NCBI GenBank assembly: GCA_963971575.1
Contig: OZ020618.1
Coordinates: 35,008,731-35,072,730, forward strand
Direction: 5' to 3'
DNA: 64,000 nucleotides
Origin: Liopterus haemorrhoidalis
Lineage: Eukaryota; Arthropoda; Insecta; Coleoptera; Dytiscidae
Below, piece by piece: positions 54,653-64,000 of this stretch (the first letter of the stretch is position 1; each line of letters starts with the position of its first letter). The position numbers were made by a program, and so were the translations under genes. The notes under the pieces are model-generated. The model did not search any database, was not told the origin of the DNA, and saw only the letters and a program-made list of their open reading frames with translations.

Positions 54653-55945
54653 CTAAATGTCAGGGGCGGGCTACCGGGCAAATGGCCGGTGGGCCGATCA
54701 CTAAACGGGCCGGTTGGGTCTATCATAAAAAAAGATGACAAAAGATTTAAAAAAACGAAAGGTTAAAGCGTAATAAAGGAAAAGAAAAAAAAATGTGAAG
54801 GTTAAAGCGTTAAATATTATCTATTAATATCTCACATATATTTTCTGTGTACGCTAAAATAAAATGGACGTAATTCTGACCATATTACTTCTGAATGTAC
54901 AAAGATTGAAAACATGGTCATGAAACCTGGAAACAGGAGGCCTTGGCTCACTTCGGGCTGTCACGCCAATGATGATAATAATGATGAATATCTCACATAT
55001 AACTGAATAACAATTATTCATAATATACCTATTCAGTAATGAACAATGAATACTATTGATTGGATATAGAAACAATAAGTATTAAGGTAATATAAAAATG
55101 ATGACTTGGGAGCCGACGTGGGAAAGTCGGCTTGTGATGCTTTTTTTGTGCTGATTTTATTGAATTATTCGGTTTCGCTTAATACTGTAAGTAACATATT
55201 TCTTTTTAATAAATTCACTTTGTTTAATATTAATATTTGGTTTGTGCGCATCTTACATATACATTTATTATATGGTCTTCAAATTTACTTAACATAGGTT
55301 AACATAGGAATAGACCTACATAAAAATAAATACTAATTTTACTGAAAAACGATTAAGGAAAGTAGTTGATAATTCTATTCAAAATTTGCAAAAGAAATTT
55401 GAAATTAAAACCCACAATGTAATTTTCGATATATTGGTTCCCAGTTAAGAACTAAGATTTCGAAATAATGGAATGTTATATGCTGACATTGCACTTTTAT
55501 CTCCTGTAAATTTTGACAAGGTAAGAAATGGAATACCTTCGAATAGCTTAACAAAGCTAGTTGAACTATTGAAAAATTTTAAATAAAATGTCAGCAAAGA
55601 TCAATTACATAAAAAATTATACAATTTTGCATGAAATTGAGAAGATTTTAAAAAATCTCTAAATATTTTTTCTTCTCACAATGTCGACGAAACAGTACAC
55701 GAGAACGATGAACAAAATTTAGAGGAAAATGAAGCAAAAGTACAAAGTGAGAAAGAAGAGGTAGAAATTAAAAACAAAAATAGTGAGTCACTTTTCAAGA
55801 GTTGAAAATATTTAGTCAATCAAAAAATGTGTTATTATTAGATATTTACTCTTTCTAGTTTCGATTATTTTCTATTTTACTCTTGGGCCGATATCGCAAT
55901 TCGCCCGGGCCGGTTTAGTTCTACCCATCCGCCCCTGCTAAAGGT
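54653..55945. mobile_element. hAT element with transposase remnants and 8-bp TSD
   Basis: The element proper is 54661-55937. The ends CAGGGGCGGGCTACCGGG and the inverted CCCATCCGCCCCTG bound it, and the flanking octamers CTAAATGT and CTAAAGGT differ at one base. Inside, 55370-55620 encodes RFRNNGMLYADIALLSPVNF and LTKLVELLKNF, pieces of the large hAT group that encodes zf-MYM-like transposases. Stops and missing parts make it dead. A LINE end (54841-54986) is inserted within it. Confidence 0.88.
54826..55001 (+). mobile_element. LINE/SINE 3' end with 15-bp target duplication
   Basis: AATATCTCACATATA occurs at 54826-54840 and 54987-55001, enclosing 146 bp that end in a GATGATAATAATGATG tail. 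The insert reads as GHETWKQEALAHFGLSRQ-like codons with differences. Family not assigned. Confidence 0.8.
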
Positions 55946-55959
55946 TAACATAACATTTT

Positions 55960-56085
55960 TATCTGTATTCATAGTCGTATCCGCGAATATTCTACAAAAT
56001 AATCCGTATCCGAAGCCGCGGATATTCTACAAAATAAGCCGTATCCGCTGATATGAAATTTTTATGATCCGGCACATATGTATTT
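55960..56085. repeat. end fragment of the GGATACGGAT hAT family
   Basis: It contains repeated CCGTATCCG and CGCGGATATTCTACAAAATA motifs and ends GATCCGGCACAT, the complement of the ATGTGCCGG terminus seen at 41309. Only one end is present. Confidence 0.55.
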
Positions 56086-56112
56086 AATAATAACTACTAC
56101 TAGTATTATACT

Positions 56113-56266
56113 TGTAGTAAACGTATTGCTGTTAAATAAGCTTTATTACAAGAAATACATTATCAAATATATAAAAATATGTCATTCCCTAAATATGTCA
56201 AAACGTTCTCCCTGACAACTCCACCAACTCCCTGACCCCGGATACCAATACTTTCACTATACTACA
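56113..56266 (-). repeat. 3' LTR of defective gypsy element
   Basis: TGTAGTAAACG ... CTATACTACA in plus orientation; identical to the other LTR apart from one A/T change near 56140. Confidence 0.95.
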
Positions 56267-56289
56267 TATCTCCCCTCTCATAAAATTGA

Positions 56290-57441
56290 GTGTTTAGTTC
56301 TTCTATATGCTTCTAGGTTTTAAATGGTCGGCATGTTTTCTTTCCACTTTATCGTTAACTAATACTTTATATGATAATTCTCCAGTTTTCTGTTTGACTG
56401 TGCCTGCTTGATAACTTTTCTCATCTTTGCACAATACCCAAACTGCATCGCCTTCCAAAAAAAATCTATCTTTTGATTTCTTGTCATGATAGATTTTCTG
56501 ACTTATTAGTTCCTCATCCATTCTTTGTGTGACATCTGGTTTAAGAAGATCTAATCTTGTAGTTAAGCGCCGTTTGAATAATAATTCGGATGGTGTCTGG
56601 CCTATAGCCCTATTAGGAGTATTTCTGTAACCTATTAAAAATTGTTGCAAAGCTATGGCTTGATTTACACCTGATTTACGTATTGCTTTCATTCTGTTTT
56701 TAAAAGTTTGCACAAATCTCTCGGCTAAACCATTTGAACGTGGATGATATGGTGCTACTTTTATGTGTTTTATTAGATTTTTTTTGCAAAAATTTTCAAA
56801 TTCCGCAGATGTAAACTGGGGACCATTATCTGAGACAATGCTTGCAGGTATACCAAATCTAGCAAAAGTTTCTTTGAATAAGCATCAACAATAATAAACC
56901 AGTACTTGCCATCGAATGGACCTGCATAATCGACATGAAGCCTCATCCAAGGTTTAGATGGAACAGTCCACGAAAACAATGGACTTTCAGTCTCTCGTGG
57001 TCTTGTTTCTTGACACGGAATACACATTTTAACATAACGCTCAATATCTTTATCTAGTCCCGGCCACCAAATATAAAATTTCGCCGAAGATTTCATTGCC
57101 GATATCCCTGAGTGACCTTCGTGTAGTGTTGATAAAATATTTGATTGACAACTATTAGGTACAATTATTCTTCCAAGCCAGAGTAAAATACCTTCATCGA
57201 AAGAAAGTTCTTCTTCTTTTTCAAAATAAGTCCACAATTCAACGGGCAAGCATTGCTTACTTTGAGGCCAGCTCGATTGCACATATCTCACTACTTGTTT
57301 AAGAACCTCATCTTTAGCGGTTAATTTTTGAAGCGTTTTCCTAAAAATAACTAAATCTTGTGATCGTATATGGCAAAGATGTCCACTATTTAAATCTCCT
57401 AATTTCTCTACTTCCGATGTACTCACCACGTCCTGTGGCAA
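56290..57441 (-). pseudogene. gypsy integrase
   Basis: The N-terminal H-H-C-C zinc domain reads LHEGHSGISAMKSS...CIPCQETR. The core begins VDYAGPFDGKYWFIIVDAYS (first aspartate). A frameshift near 56880 follows, then SDNGPQF (second aspartate), readable in another frame, and HPRSNGLAERF (glutamate). It continues at 56713 as FKNRMKAIRKSGVNQAIALQ, NTPNRAIGQTPSELLFKRR and a GDAVWVL C-terminal domain, stopping at about 56303. All three catalytic residues survive but in different frames, so no integrase is made. Confidence 0.88.
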
Positions 57442-57845
57442 TCTGGAAAGAGCGTCAGTCGGTGCTTATTCTTCCTTTGACAATATTCTATAACGTAATT
57501 AAAAGCCGAAAGATATAGAGCCCAACGTGAAATTCTGTTTGCTGTTGTTTTTGGTATTTCTTTATCTGCACCCAGTAGAAACTGTAAGGGTCTATGATCT
57601 GTTTTAATAATAAAATGACGACCGTATATGTACTGGTAAAATTTTGTTAGACCAAAAATAATAGCTAAGGTTTCTTTTTCTATCGTCGCATATTTTGATT
57701 CTGCTGAATTCAACTTTCTAGAAGCGTAACCAATTGGTCATTCAGTGTTATCAGGAAATCTGTGAAAAAGAACTGCTCCCAAACCTATACCACTTGCATC
57801 GCAACTTAAAATTAATGGCAAATCAGGATTATAATGTACTAGTGT
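57423..57845 (-). pseudogene. gypsy RNase H
   Basis: SCDASGIGLGAVLFHRF (first aspartate, near 57800), an in-frame stop near 57737, then AESKYATIEKETLAIIFGL (glutamate) and IIKTDHRPLQFLLG (aspartate), and a frameshifted link to the integrase. It degrades the RNA strand in live elements. Confidence 0.85.
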
Positions 57846-58575
57846 CTTTTTGGAAGTCAAACTTTCTTTTAGTTTTGTAAAAGTGTTTTCTTCCGTCGTT
57901 GTCCATGACCATTTCACTCCCTTTTTTTGTTAAATTATGAAGAGGAACACACATGGATTGTAAATTAGGAACAAAACGACCGTAATAATTTATTGATCCC
58001 AGAAAAGCTTTTAATTCAGATACAGTTTCAGGTCGCTTCAAATTTTTTGTTGCTAACACATGTTCCTCCGTCATATGAATTCCTTTATTGTCAAATTTAT
58101 GTCCCAGATACGTAACCTCGGACTGTAGCCATTTACATTTCTCTTTTTGTAAGCGAATTCCCACTTCCTTTAACCTGTTTAAAACTTTAAAAAGCCGTTG
58201 ATTGTGTTCTTCTTTTGTCCTACCTTGAATAATAATGTCATCCAAGAAACACGCGACTCCTGTTAGACCCTTTAAAATCTCATCCATTTTCCTCTGAAAG
58301 AAAGAAGGCGCAAAATTTAAACCAAAAATCATGCCAACATGCGTAGCGATTACGAGTAAATGTCGGCTACTTTCATCAACTTCTACTTGTAAATGAGCGT
58401 CTTTCAAATCAATTGTAGAATAAAATTGACCTCCACTTAATTTTGCAGTTATTTCTTCAAATAATGGAAGAGGATACTTTTCTATAATAATATGCGGGTT
58501 TATAGTGACTTTAAAATCACCACAAATTCTGATCTTCCCATTAGGTTTTACAATTGTAACGTATATTACGTAGTC
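57846..58575 (-). pseudogene. gypsy reverse transcriptase
   Basis: VTIVKPNGKIRICGDFKVTI, EKYPLPLFEEITAKL, FYSTIDLKDAHLQVEVDE and a degraded FGLNFAPSFFQRKMDEIL block lead to FLDDIII as the catalytic box, then TYLGHKFDNKGIHM and a thumb block FLGSINYYGRFVPNLQSM. The first RT residues are missing because the frame is joined directly to gag near 58575. A frameshift follows at about 57930. Confidence 0.88.
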
Positions 58576-58864
58576 TGAAATAATCCACCAATATTTTGTA
58601 AGATGCTGGTCCAATTTTTGATAAGAGAATGGTTCCGGAAATTGTTTCATCGTGAATGCCAAAAAATAATAATTCTGTCTCAAACCTACTAATGTAATAC
58701 TCCCATTCTTCCAGAGATTGATCAAAAGGTTGAAAACGAAAGTCTTTGAGCACATGTCTCGGTAAACCAATGCCTGGTGCAGTAATGCCATGTTCGGTGG
58801 TGTTCTCGACCGTAATGTCATTTGAGTTCGTGGTGGTTGCTTGCTTACTTCTTGTCAAAGCCAT
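58575..58864 (-). pseudogene. gypsy Gag, first ~96 residues
   Basis: ATG at 58864, about 15 bp past the primer site, starts MALTRSKQATTTNSNDITVE. It proceeds through PFDQSLEEWEYYISRFE, the start of the capsid domain, to SYKILVDYF. There it is fused in a shifted frame to the RT. Capsid C-terminus, zinc knuckle and protease are lost. Confidence 0.85.
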
Positions 58865-58879
58865 ATCCTCGTCGCCAAA

Positions 58880-59033
58880 TGTAGTAAACGTATTGCTGTT
58901 AAATAAGCTTTTTTACAAGAAATACATTATCAAATATATAAAAATATGTCATTCCCTAAATATGTCAAAACGTTCTCCCTGACAACTCCACCAACTCCCT
59001 GACCCCGGATACCAATACTTTCACTATACTACA
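58880..59033 (-). repeat. 5' LTR of defective gypsy element
   Basis: See the matching LTR; flanked on its outer side by ATACT. Confidence 0.95.
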
Positions 59034-59443
59034 ATACTAGTAGTGGTATTAACTAGTATTATAGAAAGGTAAGGTCGGAATAATGTTATTTTAGAGCTGA
59101 GTAATATCAGTTGCTGCCCATTCAATCACAGGAGTTTTTGCATGAAAATTTTCTAACGTTCCTCCCAGTTCTAAAATAGATTATAGTTGTTTTATAGTTA
59201 CGTTACTTTGAAGAGTTTATTACAAATTAAACTTAATACTTGAAACTGAGCTAATTTCTTGGAAATACAAAACATTATAATTCAGGAATCCCTTCGTAAG
59301 CGACACACTGTAGGTAAGTATACAATAAGTTTCACCGTATAATTTCAGATACTTCAGATCAATAGATAATTAACTGTGAATGGAGAAGACGTAAGAATTA
59401 AAATATCCGAATACGGCACAAGAGGTGTGATTGAAAGAAGATA

Positions 59444-60013
59444 CGAGGGTTGCCTCATAAATTTTTAGGGATTGCACTAAACTAGTGCTGCCATCTGGCA
59501 ACTGACGCTTCTATCATAAAGTTTGACAATTTTGACGGTATACGTACTCAGAACGTTTTGACGTACGAGCGTTATTTGTGTCGTTTACAGTAATTTGAAA
59601 AAAGTCATCTAGGCTAAAATGGAATTAAATCGTGCACATTTTCGAGCGATTATTTTTTACAACTCTCCACGTGGATTAACCCAACAACAGTGCATCGTTG
59701 AACTTAATGCGACTTTTGGCGATGAAGCACCATCAAGGACTACTGTTTATCGATGGTTTGCCGACTCTAATCGTGGCCGTAGTATCGTTGAACATTTGGC
59801 CTTCAGAAATATTTGTTCGCGTTGGATCCCACCTAATTTGACAATCGCAGTGGAAAACACCTCAATCGGAGTGGAAAAGGTGCTTCAAAATTTGGTTTAA
59901 ACGCATGCAAAAGTGTATTGATCTTCATGCAGAATATTTTGAAAAACAATAAAGCCACTTTTGTTGATAAATAATTTTAATCTCAAATCCCGAAATATAA
60001 AAGGCAACCCTCG
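59444..60013 (+). mobile_element. internally deleted mariner, TA target
   Basis: Inverted termini CGAGGGTTGCCT and AGGCAACCCTCG with TA on each side. 570 bp instead of about 1.3 kb: transposase start and last codons only. Confidence 0.88.
59619..59952 (+). pseudogene. mariner transposase, N-terminus fused to extreme C-terminus
   Basis: From ATG 59619: MELNRAHFRAIIFYNSPRGL, CIVELNATFGDEAPSRTTVY and RWFADSNRGRS form the first helix-turn-helix, about 55 residues. After a degraded stretch the text jumps to FKRMQKCIDLHAEYFEKQ at about 59900-59952, the normal C-terminal end. The whole catalytic domain has been lost. Confidence 0.85.
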
Positions 60014-60239
60014 TATTAGTAAAGAAAATCTGGAAGGGACGATTGAACATCTGAAAATCACGCAGGAGATGGAAGGATAGACTGATAAAATTTAGCAAGT
60101 ATAGATATAAAAGATACCTCGTAAAACTTGGCATTTAGTAGAGCAAAATGAAGTAATTGTGTCACCGAAACCGACAAAAGTGAAACGGAACTCAAATAAA
60201 AATTGTATATGGTCTAAAAGACCATATGGTTAAAAACCT

Positions 60240-61640
60240 GTGAATTTAGGGATGGAATCCGGCACACTTCTTTAGAAAAGATACTTTGAAATGGTCTTAT
60301 GCAATTCACATGTATACCGATGCGTCTAAATCGAGAAATGGAATAGGATGCGCGTTTCTCGTTCCGTAAGCCCAGTTCTTCCACCAATACAAGGTACCGG
60401 ACAATATATTTATTTCCACAACTGAGATGCTTCCCATTAAATTATGTCTGGAATACATAGCACGGCACCATCACAATGCATTCATTATTTTTTCCGATAG
60501 CAAAAGTGTAATACAAAAAGTGATATCCAATCTTTAATAAAGATAATCCACCTCTAGTTTACCAGACATTAGATCTTATCAAAAACATTAAAGATCAAGG
60601 AAAATTAATAAAAGTCTGTTGGATTAAGGTTCATTCCAACTTTGAATATAATAATAGAGTGGATCTACTTGCTATAGCGGCTGCAATTCAGGGTTCAACA
60701 ATAGAATTCCCTCTCTCCAACTTTAAAATTAATTGTAGTATTGTAAACAGAAGAATTATCCATAGCTGGAAAGAAGAATATTTAGACTCTATCAACACAC
60801 TAAAACCCAGATCCTCTATAGGGGAAGACCTTATTCCTAATATATAATCAAAGCCTGTGCACATGCCCTAGTGAAACCATTGCATTACTTATTCAATATA
60901 TGTATATTACTATATAATAACATGTAATTATTATCATTGAGTCTGTTAATTTGTTCATTGTTCTGTCCAGACATTGCGACAAGCTTCAGCTTAGTGATGC
61001 TGGACAGAATGATAAAAAAATAGTATATATAAATAAAATTGTCAATAAGTATAAAAATTAGGTCTAAGAAATTATAATAGGTTTTGGAAATAAATTTTCT
61101 TATTTACATTTATAACATAGGTCAATGTAAAAAATGTAAATAAAGTTATTATTATTATTATTATTATTATTCAGAAGGGCTCACATTACGGACAAATTCA
61201 TCCTTCCTTAACTCTAAATCAATGGTTCAATCCTAGCCAAAACAGATATTTTATTTCGACTATTTGCCGCCTTAAATTAAATCATAACTTCTCCACATAT
61301 CATCTACATAAAATTAGTATGCGAAGTAGCCCCTTTTGCATCTGTGAGAACAATGTAATTGGCGATCCCAATCATTTAATTTTTTCTTGTTCGCTTTACA
61401 ACCGATCTAGAAACATTTTTCTACAAAAGCTTGTCAACATGAGCATTCAATTCCCTCTTAACGTTTCTACTGGTTACTCACAATCAAGATATTCTGGAAT
61501 CTCTTTAGTCTTTTATAAAAAATGGTAATATAAGAATATGAATGTAATTTATAATGTTATGTATATTTTGTTGTGTGATATGTAAAAAAAAATTAACTGT
61601 CTGGCCCATAGTCTCAGCAGCTTAGGCCAAATAATAAATT
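60240..61640 (+). pseudogene. I-group LINE: RNase H and 3' end, interrupted
   Basis: The RNase H domain begins at about 60312 with MYTDASKSRNGIGCAFLVP, a stop, STTEMLPIKLCLEYIAR (glutamate), IIFSDSKSVIQK (aspartate) and, after two more stops, VCWIKVHSNFEYNNRVDLLA. It continues to IGEDLIPNI at 60848. After an inserted LINE tail (60849-61172) the C-terminal zinc part resumes: ISTICRLKLNHNFS (61260) and FCICENNVIGDPNHLIFSCS, the C-H-C knuckle. The 3' UTR ends near 61640. No RT is visible upstream, so the copy is 5'-truncated. Confidence 0.75.
60849..61172 (+). mobile_element. LINE 3' tail inserted in the I-group fragment
   Basis: Non-coding 3' UTR text with a CTGTCCAG...CTGGACAG hairpin (60965-61008), ending in (TTA)n at 61145-61172. 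It separates two parts of one LINE protein, so it is a later insertion. Target duplication not resolved. Confidence 0.55.
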
Positions 61641-62630
61641 AAAAACAAAAAAAAACGTGCACTAAAATTCAGTAACATTTACAGTTTCTGAATTGGTGTG
61701 TTTACGTGCTGTTAGTGTTCTTAAATACCTGTTTCTAGAGTTTAATACCCTTATAAAAACAGTGTCTGGAAATACAATTTAAATCAATCTTATCATGCAA
61801 AATTCAATTAAACAAAACTTAAAATCAGTTTGAAATTCCCCAAAGTGTGATCAGCGTTAAACTCCTTACCCCAACATTTTCCAGACATTATAATTTCCTT
61901 TGCATTCTTTCTCATAGTTAAAGCTAAAAAGTTTTCTTTTCGTTGATTAAACTGTTTCCCTTCGTAGACGGTGCACGCTGCCCAACAAAAATATGTGTTT
62001 GTCACCATAATAAAACAGATTGCTTAGTTTATCATTGTACTAAAATGTGGCAGCACCAGTCTCTAAAATATTTTAATCCGGAAAATGCTAAGAAATTTTG
62101 AGCTTTTGTAATGCTGTGAATATGAAATAGCTTGTTGTCAGGTCCATGCAAAGCGGCAAATATATTTTCATGGATGGGTATGTTAAATTTTACAGTACAT
62201 CTCACAAACATTGTTGAATACAAGGTTCTTTATGTTTGCTTATTCTTATGGTCCAGGCTAAGAATGTTTCATAGGTATATTTTGAAATAGACCTCCATTC
62301 GCAAAATGTACATTTTCCAAATCATTTTTCTTTTTGTTTTACACATTTTTCATTAATACGACAACCAACACTTTTGAAATATTATCGTTTCGTTGTTGTT
62401 TATGTCAAATTAATTTTGAATTATATAATTAGTTGAGGTATCAAGACTCAAGTATACAATAAAAGATAATCTATCACTGATGATCGCCAATAACACCAAA
62501 ATATACATCCTTACGTCGGTTTTTTTTTTTTTTTTTGTTATAAACAATTTTTGTTATATATTTTTGCGTAACTTAAATAATAAATGAGTTTAGATAGCAT
62601 TCCCCAACTGATAAAATGCATAGAAAAAAA
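61641..62630. other. AT-rich spacer
   Basis: Two adjacent minus-strand ORFs, 62032-62223 and 61808-62008, together look faintly protein-like (IPIHENIFAALHGPDNKLFH; RKENFLALTMRKNAKEII), but I recognise no family. A T-run lies at 62520-62536. Confidence 0.25.
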
Positions 62631-63405
62631 TTGATGTGAAGTGTGAATTTTCACACATTTCAGGGTTTCGCAGGCATATAATAAGTGAAGCGCCTTCACT
62701 TATTGCATGCTGAGTGTGTAGGACAAATTTTGCTTTGTAATAATCACGGCAAAATGAACGACATTTTTTAAATAATTTATCGTCTGTTAATCTAAGAGCT
62801 TTATAAACAAATTTTATGTTTAAATATTTTTTTGTTAATTTTAATTCGAATACCTAATACTATTATTTTGGTTTTTAAATATTTGCAGTATTTTTTTATA
62901 TATCAAGGTTCATTAAGATTTTGAAAATAGCGCCTATAGTTTCCATTGGTTGTCATATGCTCCACCCCTTTGGTTTAGTATGCATGACACAGAATGAAAA
63001 TACAATTCCAACTATTCCAACTGGTTAGTAAACTTACGCTCTTAAAAATTAAATGCAACATTTGCCAAAATATAACTCGAATTTTGACAAAATAATTTAA
63101 ACAAAATAAAAATGAAAAAAAAAAACAAAAAATAAAATTGTCTCCCCTGCCCGGGAGCGAACGTAGCAAGTGAGCAAGCTAACCATTAGACGTCTAATAT
63201 TATATGTCTTCCAGTTTAGTGTGTTACATAACTATAACTTTTGTACATCGTCAACCAAAAACCACAAAAAATGCGTTATTTTTCGAATACATAATCTGAT
63301 AAAAAATTCCAGTTGTACTATTCCGGTTCACATCAATGTACATTACTTAGAATTTTTTCAGATTTGTAGTTTAAACCATCTGGGCTACAGGGTGTGGGAC
63401 AAAAT
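62631..63405 (-). repeat. composite repeat, copy 5 (reversed, headless)
   Basis: Read on the minus strand it begins inside the family at GTAGCCCAGATGGTTTAAAC (63405 side). It keeps the CCGGAATAGTACAACTGG block and a tRNA-like module (63195-63138, AATGGTTAGCTTGCTC ... CGTTCGCTCCC). The distal part reads AAAGGGGTGGAGCATATGAC and CCAATGGAAACTATAGGCGC, then CGAAACCCTGAAATGTGTG. It ends at CACTTCACATCAA, as copy 2 does, which fixes the distal boundary. Confidence 0.85.
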
Positions 63406-64000
63406 GTGGACCACATAAAATATTGTAAGGAGAATCCCTATGCGAAAACGTCCTTTTGAGTTCCTAACCAGAGAGGTGGGGGACGTAACGTGCAGTTACA
63501 GTGTGCAGTGAAAGTGTACCAAGAGAATCTATAGTGAGTAGGACCATGCATGGGCACTTAATTGTAGTAGGAGGTATTTTTAGAGTTTAGTTGAACTACA
63601 TATAACTACAGCGCGGCAGTCAATATGTCACAAGTGCGCAGGCGCAAAAGATGGCATTTCATTGGCTGAATGAAAACTTGTAGTTGTGATACAGTTTACA
63701 GTTTAAAATTTGATACAAACGGCATTATTCGTTATAAGGAATTTGTGAAACTTTACCTAGTATTGTATATTTCTATAATTTATTCAATTTGCTTTTGCTT
63801 GTGTGTCAAACTAATTCATTGTTTGTTGGTTTTTCCAAAGTAAGTTCATTATTATTTTATTAAAATTCCGTACACGAAGATTTTAGGTTAAGTGTAGTAC
63901 TTATATCACAGAAATTATTCCAAGTGAAAAAATAATATTGATAAATTAACTGATTGTTACCAAAACTAATGCTAAAGGTTATATTGTGCTGTGGATTATA
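63406..64000. other. unassigned right edge, possible promoter/first exon
   Basis: 63600-63660 is GC-richer, with GTGCGCAGGCGCAAAAG (close to an NRF1-type site) and ATTGGCTGAATG (CCAAT box in reverse). A good splice donor AAAGTAAGT lies at 63837-63845. No ORF is present before it. This could be a housekeeping-type promoter with a non-coding first exon of a gene lying to the right. Confidence 0.25.

Larger units (their letters stand above)
56113..59033 (-). mobile_element. defective Ty3/gypsy element with near-identical LTRs
   Basis: LTRs at 56113-56266 and 58880-59033 (154 bp each) differ at a single base and are flanked by a perfect 5-bp duplication ATACT (56108-56112 and 59034-59038). Minus-strand order: 5' LTR, primer-binding-like TTGGCGACGAGGAT (58879-58866), gag start, RT, RNase H, integrase, polypurine GAGAGGGGAGA, 3' LTR. 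At 2.9 kb it is much too short: gag C-terminus, nucleocapsid and protease are deleted, and the rest is frameshifted. Confidence 0.93.
59370..60140 (+). pseudogene. diverged family-A-like LINE 3' end, split by mariner
   Basis: 59370-59440 reads VNGEDVRIKISEYGTRGV-like codons; 60015-60140 reads VWKGRLNI..SRRRWKDRLI. Together these correspond to the C-terminus seen at 12781-13120. A mariner (59444-60013) separates them. Homology is weak but the order fits. Confidence 0.5.

Noticed and set aside
61808..62223. two adjacent minus-strand ORFs as a host gene
   Set aside because: Some protein-like character but no recognised family, no splice evidence and frames do not join cleanly.

Overview
The window looks like intergenic DNA from an AT-rich arthropod genome, most likely an insect. 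It carries mariner, Tc1 and rosa-like transposases, hAT elements, Ty3/gypsy retrotransposons and at least six kinds of non-LTR retrotransposon (LINE), nested in one another, with microsatellites and long AT-rich gaps. I see no bacterial or organellar operon, no convincing host protein-coding gene and no functional tRNA or rRNA. The order or species cannot be fixed from this sequence alone.

Layout. 1-5,000: a mariner remnant, a 1.1-kb foldback element and a 553-bp MITE. 5,073-10,937: a dead Tc1 element with matching terminal repeats, split by a 4.2-kb LINE whose two ORFs are both open. 11,200-13,170: two 5'-truncated LINE ends. 14,300-21,900: two copies of an unusual composite repeat, a rosa-like DNA transposon, a deleted mariner and a hAT with a perfect 8-bp target duplication. 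23,200-28,400: a mariner with a MITE inside it, another MITE, and a decayed gypsy element with a LINE end inside one LTR. 31,300-36,480: composite repeat copy 3, a tandem repeat and an internally deleted I-clade LINE bounded by a 13-bp target duplication. 39,000-42,600: LINE scraps, a hAT MITE and composite repeat copy 4. 42,760-47,648: an almost complete Ty3/gypsy element. 48,055-54,480: a GC-rich block of LINE fragments (an R4/NeSL-like element with a restriction-like endonuclease, an R1-like element and a Jockey/CR1-like fragment). 54,661-59,033: a hAT, then a second gypsy element with nearly identical LTRs but a wrecked interior. 59,370-63,405: LINE pieces, a deleted mariner and composite repeat copy 5. 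The last 600 bp could hold a promoter and first exon, but this is weak.

The genes here do not form a host pathway. Each autonomous element supplies its own enzymes (endonuclease and reverse transcriptase for LINEs; protease, RT, RNase H and integrase for gypsy; DDE/DDD transposases for DNA elements), and most short elements are non-autonomous derivatives. The best candidate for something not well described is the composite repeat: six full or partial copies, a GTCT-rich head, several strongly conserved blocks, a tRNA-like module with pol III A- and B-box matches, and a conserved tail ending in a small hairpin. The best candidate for an active element is the LINE at 6,058-10,237.
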